Origin: Lampris incognitus
Lineage: Eukaryota > Chordata > Actinopteri > Lampriformes > Lampridae
Direction: 5' to 3'
NCBI RefSeq assembly: GCF_029633865.1
Contig: NC_079221.1
Location: 1,545,215-1,609,214, forward strand
DNA: 64,000 nt
Part shown: positions 13,501 to 24,500 of the stretch, one piece after another
How positions within the stretch are numbered: position 1 is the stretch's first letter
Layout of the letters: the number at the start of each line of letters is the position of its first letter
Notes under the pieces: model-generated
What the model was told of the DNA's origin: nothing
Databases searched by the model: none
Seen by the model: only the letters and a program-made list of their open reading frames with translations
Translations under genes and position numbers: made by a program

Positions 13501-16500
13501 TGTGTGTTTTACTTTTCGTGTTTATATTTTTAAGAAAAAAAACCCGCTATAAGTAAAGGAGGGGAAAGAAAAGGAAAAAAAGAAACATGGCTGGGGCACA
13601 GTGTATAAAAAACAAATCCATTACCTAAATTTGTGTCCAAAGCCGAATTTTTTGCAAGGTAAAGAATAAGTCTTCCCAAGTCCGCGGTGGTGTAGCGGTC
13701 TAAGCATTGGCTTTGTGTCGATGCAGTTTCCCGCTGGGGTGCGGGGTTCGCGCCCCGGTCTCGTCAGATCCGACTATGGCCGGACTCGACGAAGCAGTAA
13801 TAATTGGCGGCGCTGTCTCCGGGAGGGGGCTTGTGTTCGTCACATGAATGCGTCTCTGTGTGTGTGGGGAAAAAGCAGTGGTTCGGCCTGGAGTCGCCTT
13901 GTCACGGAAGTGGCAAGGCGTCTCCTTCGAGACTGCTGGCCGGAGAGATGCAGTTGGCGAACGCATGCAGTACGAGGTTGGGCGTTTGAACTAGAATAGG
14001 GATCGATTGGCCACTAAATTGGGAGAAAAAGGGAAAAATCAGAAATGCATTTAGATAAAGAATAAGTCATTGCACTCGATCCTATCACACCAGTTTTTCC
14101 GTGTCTAACAAGATAACGGCTTCAGGGGAAATTGAATATGGTGAGGAATAGATCACATTAAGGAGTCTGTGAATGTTGGAGAAGGACTGTTGGCCCCTAG
14201 TAAACCCTGTGTGATCTTTTGAAACTATATGGGAAAGGGCAGGCTCCAAGCAGTGAGCAAGGACTTTTGCTAAAATCTTAATGTGAGGACAATTCATATA
14301 TGATGTTTGCTTACGTTTAGTCTTTGACCATTTATGACCTATACCATGTTTAACTTTAGTTTACATGGCTTGGATAGATGCTTAAAGCTCGTGTAGCAAA
14401 TCGAAGGTAGTGCTGTAAAGTGTCTTCTCCATGTGAACTAGTAAAGGCCTGTTGTTAACTGTTAAATGATAGCAGAGGAATGTATGGGAAACTCACTTGA
14501 GTGTAACAAGGTCTGTAACAAGGCCTGAAGGAATGGTCCTGGAGAAGTACGAGCTGGACAATAAGGACAAGGGGAGACCTGACCTATGAACTCTTTGAAC
14601 AAGTTCTGTTATCCATTAAGATGACAGTCCAGCAATAAAGATGAGCTACTTCTTCCAACCAGGATTAGGAGAAGCTCTGGGTACATACCATTGTAACCAT
14701 GACAATAAGTATGTTTGGGCTGCAACGTATCGAGGGAGTGGGTTCTGAGATCCTGGCACGCACTTAAGTATCTCTGCTTTGTGCATCTGTTCATGAACAC
14801 ATTAAAAAGTGTGACGATACTGTAAGAGATTTTTCTCTCACTCATTTAATGTCAGTGGAATTAAATGATTGCCATGACACTTAACACCAATGTTTAATAA
14901 GGAAATGGGGCAATACGAGCCGCATTTCATTGGTTCTTTATCTTTTTTTTAATAATGAAATAGAAGTTTTTAATAATGATGAAATAGAAATAGAAGGTTG
15001 GCTTCGGGTGGGAGGTAGAGCCTGAGATTGTAAGGAGTCCTCAAACCTGTCTAATAGGAGGGGGGCTAGCTAGGAAGAAAACTTAATGAAAAATTCAGTC
15101 GTAAAAGTCTCAGAGGTTCATCTAGTTCCCTGCTAATGTTAGGTATAATTGTAGGAATTTCTTGGTTAGTGAAAAAGTTCTCCATGACAGCGTTGTCACT
15201 TGGGAATTCAGATGTATGTAAAATTGAATAAAAAGAAGCAAATACATTATTAATCACCTGGGGGTCAGTCGTTGGGGTGCTGGAATTGTCCACAACTTCC
15301 AAAATTAAATGTGAAGCAGATCTACTTTTCAGATGATGAGCTAGGAGCCGACTAGCCTTTTTGCCATGCTCATAAAATGTCCCCCGTGATCTCAATAGCA
15401 ATCTTTCTGCTGCGTCTGTAGAAATTAAGTTGGCAGCACGGTGGCCCAGTGGTTAGCACTGTTGTCTCACAGCAAGAAGGTCCTGGGTTTGAACCCCAGG
15501 CCGCCCCAGGTCCTTTCTGTGTGGAGTTTGCATGTTCTCCCTGTGTCTGTGTGGGTTTCCTCCGGGTGCTCCGGTTTCCTCCCACCATCAAAGGCATGCA
15601 TGTTAGGGGGCAATGGAAAGAAGACCTGGAGGTGGTCCTCGGGCGCTGCAGCTGCCCACTGCCCCTATACAATAGGATGGTTACATGCAGAGAACACATT
15701 CATTGTAAGAATACAATTCATTGTAAGGTACGATGACAAAATAAAGTGACTTTCTTTCTAAATTGGGTCTGTAGGCTCAGCCTTTCTTTATAGAGTTCCG
15801 GTGATGGTGTAATAGAATATTGATGATCCAAGTTTAGAATTGGTTTGGTTAAAGTTTGTTGTTTGACTTGACGTTGTTTGTTTCTGTAGACAGAAAATGA
15901 AATAATTTCCCCTCTCAGTACAACTTCACATGTTTCCCAGAGAAGTGATGGCGAAACATTACCTGTTCAATTAGTTGCCAGAAACTCATCAATTGATGTA
16001 GATGTGGACTTGAAAAACTCTTTGGCAGATAATAGGAGTGAATTAAATTTCCAAATGGAGGGGGCCTTGGCACATTCTTGACCTGAAGATGGTTGACATA
16101 CTTCACCAAAAATTTTGGTCAGCAACAGCCAATGGACTGTGTCCACCTTGTCTTCCAGGTGACCAGTGAGAAGCTCAAGAAGATATGGATGACTGTTAGC
16201 GCTCAATCCAACCGGAGAGATGATGTGAGGAGAGAGACTGTCTACTACCTGGATGATGACAATGAGACAGAGGTGCAAAAAGATGACACCATTCAGGGTG
16301 AGAGTGGACTTACTTACGTAGTTACCACCATACCCAATGCAGACAGACAGGTCACCATTCAAAGAGATATTTCAAATCATATTTATTCATCAAAATGAAT
16401 GTTTTTATAATACTCTTTGGCATTCTAAATGCACAAATTTATTAGACTCTGGAGTCACCATTTAAATTCATCCACTGTTTTCTGTGTGCAGGTTTCAGTT

Positions 16501-19008
16501 TTGGGAGTGACATTGTTCCCTTCTCCAAAGTAGACCAGGAGCAGATGAAATACAAGCATGATGGGAAATGCTTTGCTGTTCTGGGCTTTACCAAACAGAA
16601 CATGGTATTGTATTTTTTATGTTTCAGTACTCTTTTTAGCATTTAAATTGCAATGTGACCAAGGTAATAAAGATATAGAAGCATGAGTACTTGAAACACA
16701 AGGGAAATTAAACCGATGTCAACTCTTAACGTGTGAATTGAAGTCTTTATTGTGTATACTATTCCCCTCCCTACATTTTATAAATCTTTACAGATACAAC
16801 GCCATCATTTTATGGGAAATCAGGTGATGAAGGTGTTTGCCCCCAAAGATGATGAGGTGAGATTTGAGGACACAAGTATATAGCTATGTATCAACACAGA
16901 TCCACAAAAACTCACGTTAACTCTTGAACTGCCAAAAACGGACACGTTTGCTTTTATGACTGAGCAGCATGCAAGTGTGGCACTGTCTGCCCTTATCCAT
17001 GCACTGGATGAGCTCAAGATGGTGGCCATCGTACGTTACGCCTACGACCGACGCTGCCACCCTCAAGTAGGAGCTGCATTCCCTTGCATCAAACAGAATT
17101 ATGAGGTGAGGCATTAAACATGCTGCCTTTTTCACTACATCGATTTAACCTGTACTAAATAACATATAGCTAACAGTCTGCCCCCTGTAATCCATAGTGC
17201 CTGATCTATGTTCAGCTGCCCTTCATGGAAGACCTCAGACTGTTTACATTTCCTTCTCTGGAAAACAACAAGAAGTTCACCCCATCAGGTGCCATTTATG
17301 TTTTCGAATGCAAAACTCATGCTGCATTCAAAATCTTGTTTATTACATTCCTTAGTCAGAGATCAAACAGAAATTTGCACTTGTGTAAGGAACAATGTCT
17401 TGTACTCACAGAAATTGTACATCCTTAATGAGGGCAAGAAAAACCTTAAATACTTAAGAGTAGAAGGTACATATAGGCTTGTTTATGTCCTGTGATTCAT
17501 TCAGAGGCCCAGCTGACTGCTGTAGATGCACTTATTGACTCCATGATGCTGGTCCAGGAAGATGAGAATGGCGAGCAGGTGGATATGTTTAAGGTTCACC
17601 ACATTCCCAATCCTGGCTTCCAGAGGCACTTCCAGGTACTGCAGTCTGGTTATCAAAGTTCTTTGAGGGGACACCAACAATGTGCCAAGGGGGACCATCT
17701 ATGCAGGTTTTCATTCCAACCCAACCCTACTTAGAAGATGTGCCAGTTAGGGAAATCAGATGGTGTAATGGGTTGGAAAGAGAACCAGCATACGCATGGA
17801 CCTCCGTAACACATGACTGGGTACCACTGCAGCATACATACCTCCATTTTATCTGGGGTGGTGTCCTGTCAAAGTTTTGCACTGCATTCTAAGCTGGCAA
17901 GGTGGAGCAGGCCATCCGTTTAGGAAAATTGGCATTTTAACTCAAAATTAATTACTTATTGCAGATTTTGGGGGGCTGAGTTTATAATTTTAACATGTTC
18001 CTTCCTCCGTTCCTGCTGTCTAAGCCAACTACATGACTAGATTATCTTATTTCTGATTCAGCTCTTCCCCAACCTGTGTCCATTTCTCCATCCCTTGCCA
18101 CCCTTTTTGTCAGTGTTTGCACCATCGAGCGATAAACCCTGGTGCCCCTCTCCCATCTATGGAGCCATGGTTGAAGGAGGTTCTCGAGCGACCGAGGGCA
18201 ATCAGTGAGCATTCCAAGAAGCCACTAGAAGAGATTAAGAAGCTTTTCCCTCTGAAAGAAGTGGAGAAGAAAAAGCAGCTGAAGACGAGTGCTCAGATTT
18301 TTGGAAAAGAGTGAGTCCCTAACCTGCCTGCCTGGGAGTGGTTGCGAGTTGGGGGGGCCTTGGACAAGCCATTTAGTCATGTATCAAAGATGTGGGTTAT
18401 TTGGGTAAAAACTTGTTTTGTCATTGTACAGGTAAACTAACAAAATACTTCATAGTTTGGGTTTAGAAGAAGACATTTGTTTTAGATTTGTTTTTTTTAT
18501 AAAATCTTTTAGATACTTCTTGTTTAATGTTGGAGTATCTGTGTGTGTTTGGGTGGGGTGTTATCAATTAGTCACCTTTGTTATCAGCTTGACTTGACTT
18601 GACCTATGTTCATGGAGCTCCTTTATTAAGCTCAGTTTAAGTGAGTTAAGAAACCAGCACTCCTGGGGTTAAATGCTTTGGTACATTTAAAATGCCCAAC
18701 GAACTGACCTTTATTCTTCCTCCACAGCTCTGAAGAGCCGGACGCTAAGAAGGCAAAGGTGGACGAAGAAGAGGAGGAATACAACTTAGCTGACATCGCA
18801 GAAGGCACAATCACTTCGGTCAGAGCCAGAGGGCGCTAAATGTCACCCGAATCAACTCCTTCACCATGAATTCTCATTTCTGTTTACACTTGATTCTCAC
18901 CAATGCTCTGTAATGAACCAGGTTGGTAGTGTGCATCCAGCTCGAGATTTCCGTTGCTTGATCAAGCAGAAGAATCTCCTGTTCAGAGAGGGTGAGATCC
19001 AGTTTGTA

Positions 19009-19044
<36 letters not shown>

Positions 19045-20775
19045 ATGTTTCATAAGTTGGCCTGCTGAACACTGTTGGAGTGCATATAATCACTATTCTT
19101 GTGACTCATGTTTAGTGTCAGTAATTTTCTCTCTCTTTGTTTGGTTGTGGTGAACCCTGCGTCCTTTCCCAGCCTGTCAACAACTGACGCACAGGATAGA
19201 GCAGTTGCTTGGCAACAAGAACACACACTACTATATGAAATGCATCACCTGTATCCAGACGTTTAGAGAGCAGTCTGTTAAGGTAAACATTCACTGTGAT
19301 CCAGCTGGCGAGTGCATGACAATGTGAGTGCACTTGTTTATAGAGACGGTGTCAAATAATCTTAAAATGTCAGAATGCATTCTGTCAACCCACTCCATAG
19401 ATTAGGAGTGAACCTAAGATTAGTGAGTCTATTTCGTGTCTCGCAACTTGAACCTGCGCCAGTTCATGGGCGCGTTCTTGGACCAGCTGAATGCAATCTC
19501 TCTTTCCTAATTCAGCTGAAGAATGCTGATCTGTACAACAGCTACCTCCAGTCCCTGAAAAGGAGCGTTCAAGACAGAGGGTTGCAGGTCTTCTGGGATC
19601 TGCTCGTTCAAGGTGCGGTAATCCTTATTACTCAGGGAAGCGTAGGTTTGACTCTCACTAGAATCCTCTTGTAGTGTGATATTAACATTGTTCCCTGTAT
19701 GTGTTTTATGCTGCAGATCAGATGGTTAGAGGACATTAGTTGTTGTTTAAAATTCCTGTACAAGCCTGTTTAAAAAGTGACCGTGTTTGTCAACCTAATC
19801 TGGGCTCTCTGATTGACAGATGCCATGACTCTGATCAGCAGTGAAGAGGTTGAAGGAAGTGACGTATCCAGAGACGAGGCCAAACAGGTAGCTGTGAAAA
19901 AACACCCATTTTAAACAGTCGCTAAAACATGTTTCACTTGTGCTGAGAGTGCTTGGTTCCCTAATTCTTCTTTCAGTATTCACCGGTATGTAGGCTCTTA
20001 TAAATACTGGTTGTTTATATCTATTTGTGTTCCTTATGTTGAGCATCCCACTGAGTCAAGTTCCTTTTTTTTTTTCCTTTTTCTCCCCAATTTTATTTAG
20101 CCAATTACCCCTCTCTTCTGAGCCGTCCCGGTCTCTGCTCCACCCCCTCTGCTGATCCGGGGAGGGCTGCAGACTACCACATGTCTCCTCCCATACATGT
20201 GGTGTCACCAGCTGATTCTTTTCACCTGACAGTGAGGAGTTTCACCAGGGGGACGTAGCGTGTGGGAGGATCATGCTATTCCCCCCAGTGTACACAGCAG
20301 CTAAGAGTAAAACGTTTGTGTACACAGCAGCTAAGAGTAAAACGTTTGTGTACACAGCAGCTAAAAGTAAAACTTGAATTTGAACCGATGTCATCTACGT
20401 GGTTTTAAATGCATGTGTGTGGGGGCAAATGATCTTGTTACAGTTTCCTTGTCAGTAATAACTGAAGCCTACTCTGTCCTCAGTTCTTGGCGACAGAGGA
20501 GAAGAAAGAGGAAGCCGCAGCCCAAGTAGTAGAAGATACTGGAGATGTGGATGACTTGGTATGTGTTTGTTTGAGTCTGCTCAGACAAAGCATTTCATGT
20601 TCAGCATATTAACACTTGACTTTTTCACACTAAACATGTCGCAACCATTAGCAATGCATTGGCAGGAAACGCGTGCATGCCTAATGGTGTGTTTGGCCCT
20701 TTGAGATATTTGATAGAATCTCTTAAGTCCTTTTTTCATTTTCTCTCTCTTCCTATGCAGCTGGACATGATGTAA
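1583..20775 (+). CDS. xrcc5: xrcc5 (Ku80), DNA double-strand break repair protein; exons 2-21, 5' partial
   Basis: Ku80 pairs with Ku70, threads onto broken DNA ends in the nucleus and recruits DNA-PKcs for end joining. Coding exons with AG/GT borders: 1583-1696, 1797-1980, 2255-2303, 2493-2615, 2737-2925, 3073-3187, 16159-16297, 16492-16604, 16794-16856, 16968-17105, 17198-17288, 17505-17635, 18114-18310, 18728-18818, 18922-18991, 19173-19282, 19516-19612, 19820-19887, 20484-20558, 20761-20775. They total 2172 bases with all phases agreeing, giving 723 residues; human Ku80 has 732, so only the short exon 1 is missing. Exon 2 holds [13 protein letters not shown], the start of the vWA-like domain. 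Exons 7-13 make the beta-barrel/core ([20 protein letters not shown]). Exons 15-19 make the C-terminal helical domain. The last exons end in the acidic DVDDLLDMM, the DNA-PKcs-binding tail. Intron 7 is 13 kb because of transposons. Recognition is by remembered similarity to human XRCC5. Confidence 0.96.
2033..2155. other. AT-rich imperfect palindromes in xrcc5 intron 3
   Basis: The words agagtacat, atgtactc and their complements alternate several times (agagtacataattatgtac at the left, then gttatgtactcttagtgcat and further copies). RNA or single-stranded DNA from here could fold into stem-loops. No function can be assigned; it may be the core of a small palindromic MITE. Confidence 0.5.
3311..5709 (-). 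mobile_element. hAT-Charlie-like DNA transposon, nearly full length
   Basis: Terminal inverted repeats cagcggtccccaacc (left) and ggttggggaccgctg (right) bound a 2399-bp element. A perfect 8-bp target duplication, atgtagaa, flanks it at 3303-3310 and 5710-5717, the hAT hallmark. It encodes a BED-finger transposase on the - strand and lies inside xrcc5 intron 7, antisense to the gene. The intact target duplication suggests a fairly young insertion, although the transposase is already broken. Confidence 0.93.
3662..5521 (-). pseudogene. hAT transposase, two frameshifts
   Basis: The first open stretch (5521 down to 4679) gives 280 residues: a Lys-rich N-terminus, a BED-type zinc finger (CIMC then HLETKH, about residues 80-105) and the start of the RNase-H-like core (LQVDESTD). 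The frame then breaks near 4680 and continues at 4634-4275 with the hAT features TDGAAAM, CVIHRE and RWLSRGRSL. It breaks again near 4300-4345, and the C-terminal dimerisation region runs to 3662. Two small indels therefore separate this copy from an uninterrupted reading frame. No introns are evident. As it stands it should make no functional transposase. Confidence 0.88.
5718..6660 (-). mobile_element. Older L1/Tx1-like LINE fragment (RT part), - strand
   Basis: Read on the - strand, 6660 to about 6225 encodes degraded reverse transcriptase text: [20 protein letters not shown], then [17 protein letters not shown] and [13 protein letters not shown], the QGCPLSP and YADD blocks of L1-like RT. 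The same element resumes at 13590-16090, where the protein text upstream of this block is found. It was therefore split by the + strand LINE at about 6661-13590. A SINE interrupts it at 5885-6214, and possible further remnants reach to about 5720. No intact frame remains. Confidence 0.72.
5885..6214 (+). mobile_element. tRNA-derived SINE, full-length type
   Basis: It begins with a tRNA-like head with A box (cccagtggttagcactg) and B box (ggtttgaacccc), followed by the common fish SINE body (tggagtttgcatgttctccc) and a tail ending in gggattaataaagtacagc. It is the same family as 15432-15760 (+) and 62665-63022 (-). It is not a working tRNA gene. Confidence 0.8.
6766..7730 (+). pseudogene. LINE ORF1 protein (coiled coil / nucleic-acid binding), frameshifted
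   Basis: The first frame, 6766-7305, gives 179 residues: a Ser/Thr-rich start, a long heptad-like region rich in Glu, Leu and Lys, then [14 protein letters not shown], the conserved entry to the RRM-like domain of L1-type ORF1 proteins. Just after this the reading continues in another frame (7242-7706) with [32 protein letters not shown] and FGISHPVRL, the rest of the RNA-binding region. One frameshift therefore lies near 7230-7300. In a live element this protein coats the LINE RNA and acts as a chaperone. Confidence 0.75.
7967..8385 (+). mobile_element. Short retroelement copy A with ATT-repeat tail
   Basis: About 420 bases very similar to 9808-10225 (shared start ccctggctgaactacaag; shared body with gtgtggatattccctgatgc). 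Both end in ttgtaaagcgactttgagtg or a close variant, followed by a gcgctata-type word and a run of att. This 3' tail is typical of LINE-derived tails in fish SINEs and truncated LINEs. Copy A may extend 5' beyond the shared region to about 7785. It separates ORF1 from ORF2 of the host LINE. Confidence 0.65.
8892..13080 (+). pseudogene. LINE ORF2: endonuclease and reverse transcriptase, broken
   Basis: The endonuclease domain starts at 8892 ([34 protein letters not shown]), as in APE-type LINE nucleases. It breaks at about 9460-9520 and is interrupted by the insertion at 9808-10225. The reverse transcriptase follows at 10358-11635, with [56 protein letters not shown] and the catalytic YADD in [15 protein letters not shown]. 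The C-terminal region runs to about 13080 (12375-12854 open). Several stops and frameshifts separate these blocks. The RT text points to the L1 clade, Tx1-like group; this is by remembered motifs. Confidence 0.8.
9808..10225 (+). mobile_element. Short retroelement copy B, in LINE ORF2
   Basis: A second copy of the element at 7967-8385, with the same 3' end (attattattattatt). It lies inside the endonuclease-RT linker of the host LINE: the LINE reading LRGQIISY stops before it and resumes at about 10226. A word ttattc occurs at both junctions and could be the target duplication. Confidence 0.65.
13673..14055 (+). mobile_element. tRNA-derived SINE with 13-bp target duplication
   Basis: A tRNA-like head (A box gtgtagcggtctaagc, B box gggttcgcgcccc) begins just inside the left end. 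The body ends in attgggagaaaaaggg and an A-rich tail. The duplication taaagaataagtc lies at 13660-13672 and again at 14056-14068. It interrupts the - strand LINE, whose frame reads through when the SINE and one duplication are ignored. Confidence 0.85.
14310..15000. other. Unassigned insertion within the older LINE
   Basis: The LINE protein text is lost between about 14310 and 15000, where the RT fingers region should be. The interval has polyadenylation-like words (cagcaataaagatg) and an attaaaaagtgtgacga stretch, and might be a solo LTR or another retroelement, but I find neither clear ends nor a target duplication. Confidence 0.3.
15432..15760 (+). mobile_element. tRNA-derived SINE
   Basis: It starts ggcagcacggtggcccagtg (A box region), with B box gggtttgaacccc, the shared body tggagtttgcatgttctccc and an A-rich tail with aataaag. 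It is the same family as 5885-6214 and is inserted in the - strand LINE fragment. Confidence 0.82.
19013..19043. repeat. (TG)n microsatellite
   Basis: A run of about 14 TG dinucleotides in xrcc5 intron 16. Confidence 0.9.
20065..20288 (-). mobile_element. SINE 3' part, - strand
   Basis: Read on the - strand it shares the body and the ending of the full SINE at 57000-57412 (ctgcagccctccccggatca, then aattggggagaaaaagg). The tRNA head is missing, so it is truncated. It lies in xrcc5 intron 19. Confidence 0.7.
20289..20375. repeat. 30-bp tandem repeat, about 2.9 copies
   Basis: The word tacacagcagctaa recurs at a 30-base spacing with aaaacgtttgtg between copies. It directly abuts the truncated end of the neighbouring SINE, in xrcc5 intron 19. 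Confidence 0.85.
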
Positions 20776-21511
20776 GAACCAAAGCAATGGGAGGTGTCTC
20801 CCGCGGACACACGGCGATGAGAGGAATGCAGCCATTTAACATAAACATTCATTGTTTTCCCTTACATTTGGAAGTCATGGACATGCCCGGTCCATAACGT
20901 AACTGTGACTGACTGAGCAGGCGTGCAGACATTAATAACAAGTCACTCCAAACACACTGTACTGAAGGCGGTTTGACCTGACTGTTTTCAATTGGCAAGA
21001 CACTTGACACTTCTCTTTATTGGTGATCAGAATTGCGAGCTGCTGCAGCTGTTGACACGTTTTCTTTTACGTGTCTTTTAAACAGTTCTTATTTCTAAGG
21101 CATATCTCTTTCATAAATAAGTTAGCGTTTCCGTTACTATGTTCTGTTGTTCTGTGCTACAGTAAATTGCTTAAACTCTCTCAAAACTCAGAAAGCAGCA
21201 CTGCTATGTCTAATACACTGCCGGGTCATTATCTAAGGTGTGGCATATCAGTAAAGCTATATGGCGGCTGGAAAAGTGCTCAAATTGTACTATGTTATTA
21301 CTGTACGACATCGCGTGAGTACATTTGCTGAATCCAGTGAAGCACAAAAAAAATCCATATGAGCTGACATTGTTTACAGTCCTTACAGTGCTCTGTTAGG
21401 AACCGTAGTAAACCAACATCTCTGTGATTAAAATGCTAGATACAAAAGGCAGTAGCACCAGTATATTATTCAGTCCACATATGATGTGTATGTCCACCCG
21501 AGCAGCCCCGC
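20776..21511. other. Convergent intergenic region, xrcc5 / col6a2 3' UTRs
   Basis: There are 736 bases between the xrcc5 stop (TAA, 20773-20775) and the col6a2 stop. No further exon or element is recognisable, and no canonical AATAAA is seen close after either stop; ataaat words occur around 21113. Both 3' UTRs must fit here and could overlap as antisense tails. Confidence 0.6.
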
Positions 21512-24500
21512 CTAACATATCCACTTCATGAAACGGTTAAAGAGAGTGGAGTGGGACATGTCAGAGAATTCTTTTCCTTTGAAGATGGCGTCCTGGTCAT
21601 TCATGGCCAGTTTGACCAAGACTTCCTGGTCAACGTCACTGCTTGTGGCGATCACCGTGGAGACGATGTCTGCCCTGCGCATGGCGGAGACAGCCTCGTC
21701 CAGGGTCTTGGTGTCGCTGATGCCATCGGTGATAAAAACGAAGGAAATCTCTGCATTGCGCCTCGTTTGACGCACTCCTCTGGCGATCAAGACATTGTTG
21801 ATGCTGTGAAAAATGGCAGGCCCCACACTGGAGGAAGAATCCAAGTAAGACAGCCGTGCCAATCCGTCGGCGATGACGGCCGGGTCGTGTGTGAGAGGGA
21901 AGGCCAAGAGGATCTCGTTCTCCTTGCCATACTCAATCAATGCCAGGCGGGCCCGCATTCGGTCATTTTTAGTCCTGGCCAAGGTCAGGGTTTCTGCTAC
22001 TTCATGCAGAAATTCACGAGCTTTCCGGAAGTTCTTGGTGCCAAGGCGCTCAGAGCCATCCAGTAGGAAAACCACATCCACTGGACGCTGAGCACACCAA
22101 GCCACGTCGAGCTCTGTAAAGACAGATCACAAGTCCTTCCTTCACCTGATTACTTCTCAGTTATGTTGTACTCCCAACATTAGATGAGTAACAGTTCACT
22201 CACTGTAAATGAAACTTACCCATTTTGCAGGGGAGATCAGGGCACACTGTAACTGGGTCTAAAGGTAATGAAACAGACAAGACTCACCAAAATGTACAGC
22301 TGTCAAAGGACTGTAGCTGTCCTGATGAACAAAGCATAGCTTCAGCTGTAAGTGATATTTAGGATAGGATATACATTTAATTTACAAAGATCCTGCAAAA
22401 TAGTCGATCCACATGGCGATGGAGAGGCTCACCTGGACAGAGCACCGTCTCCATCTTGTCTATAAAGTCCTCAGCCACCAAGTCTGCAAAACGCTTCATG
22501 CCAGTCACACGGTCTTTTTTTTGGCAAACTATTGACCCCAGGATCTCATCATCTCCTGTCTGTCCAAAGATGTCACCAACCCCGATGGCGTTAACCACCA
22601 CACTGGTGTCGCTGCAAAGGTAGGTGAGGAGACTGTCATCGTCACGCGGGTCGAAGCGGCCATCTGTGATGACCACCACAGACACTTTGGCTTTGACTCT
22701 CCTGCTGCCCCTGATAAGGTTGTCATAGGCGAACTTGAGGGCCGAGGGTGTGAATGTGCCCCCAGCTATCCACTGTAGGTTCTTCACCGCTGTCTTGAAG
22801 GCAGACATGGAGTTGATGTTTGGGTCATTGAGTTGAATGGCCTCAAAGGTGCCATTGTGACTGTACTGTACAACTCCAACTCGCGTCCCTATGGGAGGCA
22901 AGAAAGTTAGGCCAATATCCAAAGATTACAGATTCTCCAATGCATTATTTGGCACCTGCAAAGGTTGCTCCTTCAGATCATTTATTTTGGCAATCTATTG
23001 CATAAGACGGAGTTTGCCTGATAAACTGGCTTTAAACCCATGACACGGTAGTTAGGTCTTTTCTTATCTAGTATGCTCACTAACTGGCTAGGCCATCATA
23101 ACACATTAAGTGATATACTTTCCGTTGTCTGTTATTTTAGCACTTTACATAATGATATCTTTTTCTACATTTGGCTCCATACTCTCATTACTTCAGAGCT
23201 GAGGGAACACTGTCTGAAGTGTTAGTGTTAACTGCTCACTTAATAGCCTCAATACAACGGAAGCAGACAGTCTCCACCTTGATCTTATAACCATTATGTC
23301 GTATCCAATGAGCAACGAGTACAGAGCCAGCGTGTCTTGCTGTCCAACTCCTTCTGACCCTTCAAATCCAGTCCACTATCTTTTAGGTGTCTGGAAATAT
23401 TCGGCTGTAGTTCTATATATCCTTCTGAGCAAATTCAAGGGTGTATTTAAGCTGCGTGTACCGGTCAGTGATGCGGGGTCACTGGCCATAGAGCCCAGCC
23501 TGTCAATGGTGTTGATCACAAAGTTCTTCTCCAGGGTGAAATTTGTCAGTCCGACACTCTCGGAGCTGTCGATGACAAACACAATGTCCAGGGGCCCACA
23601 GAGCTTCTCGCAGTCTGACAGGAGACAACGAGATTTGTTGAAATAAAGCGCATCGTATGTCGAGATTGCACTTTTGTGTACATTAACTTGTCCTACATGG
23701 TGGTGATGATTATCACTTACCACAACAACCACATGACTCCCTGATATAGGTCATAACGTCACATTCCTTTAAAGGGAGTCAGATCAACAGTAATCAGCGA
23801 GGTAATGGTAAATAATAAGGTCTGTAAGCAGCCAACAATGTAAACAGATCATGGCCAGGACAGCAAACCCTTCCCCCCCTTTCAAAACCATCACCTCATG
23901 TAACTATAAAGGACACACTCATATTTCATATCAGCTGACCAGTGTGATATATGAATTAAAGCCAAAAAAATATTCATGTCAACCTAAATAGGCAAGAAAA
24001 GTCTGCTCGGTTTATGAAAAGGAGCTAGGTCAGAGTTAACACACATTCACCTCCAACCCCGATCGTGACGTGGCTATGACTGATGTAGGAGAATAAATGA
24101 AGGCAACACGTTTCAAATGTTAAGGCTTTTTCAAGCGTTACTCACAGACAGCCCAGGGTCTCCTATAGGTCCAATGTCCCCCTTTGTAAAAAGACCAGAC
24201 ACAGAGAGATGTCATTTGATCTAGAATCTGCAGAGTATCAAGTCCAGTGTGAGTGTAACGGCTGTAGCTTACATCAGGTCCAGCTCGTCCTCTGGGCCCT
24301 CTTGCCCCCGGTTGACCATGTGGGCCTGGCTCCCCCTAAACAGCAGAAAATGTTCAGTTTTCAGCCAAAGGGATTGGCTTTTCTGGATAAGACCGTTTCC
24401 TCTGTTTGGATTGGATGCATTTCCATTATGTTTCTCAAGAACACGACGAGCCCATGTTACTGAATTAGTAACACGATTCGTGGAGCACAGTCTCTGAAGT

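Larger units (their letters stand above)
6661..13590 (+). mobile_element. L1/Tx1-like LINE, degenerate, nested in an older LINE
   Basis: A long non-LTR retrotransposon with an ORF1 (6766-7730) and an ORF2 with endonuclease and reverse transcriptase (8892-13080). An A-rich 3' end lies near 13545-13590. It interrupts a - strand LINE of the same broad type: the older element's RT text stops at 6660 and resumes at 13590. Two copies of an unrelated retroelement (7967-8385, 9808-10225) were later inserted into it. The exact 5' limit is uncertain by tens of bases. Confidence 0.75.
13588..16090 (-). mobile_element. Older L1/Tx1-like LINE fragment, - strand (upstream part)
   Basis: On the - strand, from 16090 downward, LINE ORF2 text appears in order: [17 protein letters not shown] (endonuclease-RT linker), then [15 protein letters not shown] and [18 protein letters not shown] (15401-15066). 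RT blocks [38 protein letters not shown] and LLDTEK follow (14297-14085). The frame resumes left of a SINE at 13659-13590. All are broken by stops. The fragment joins in order with 6660-6225, so it is one old element split by a younger LINE. Its right edge comes within about 70 bases of the exon 8 acceptor of xrcc5. Confidence 0.72.

Noticed and set aside
13684-13755. tRNA gene from A/B boxes (also at 5887, 15432, 36911, 41291, 46981, 48101, 57010, 58640, 62960)
   Set aside because: The boxes are heads of SINEs with SINE bodies and tails. No cloverleaf with a proper acceptor stem could be supported.
14310-15000. A solo LTR in the older LINE
   Set aside because: Poly(A)-signal-like words are present, but no TG...CA ends or target duplication could be fixed.
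21528-22091. + strand frames opposite the last col6a2 exon
   Set aside because: Antisense shadows of a GC-rich conserved exon; no splice or domain evidence.
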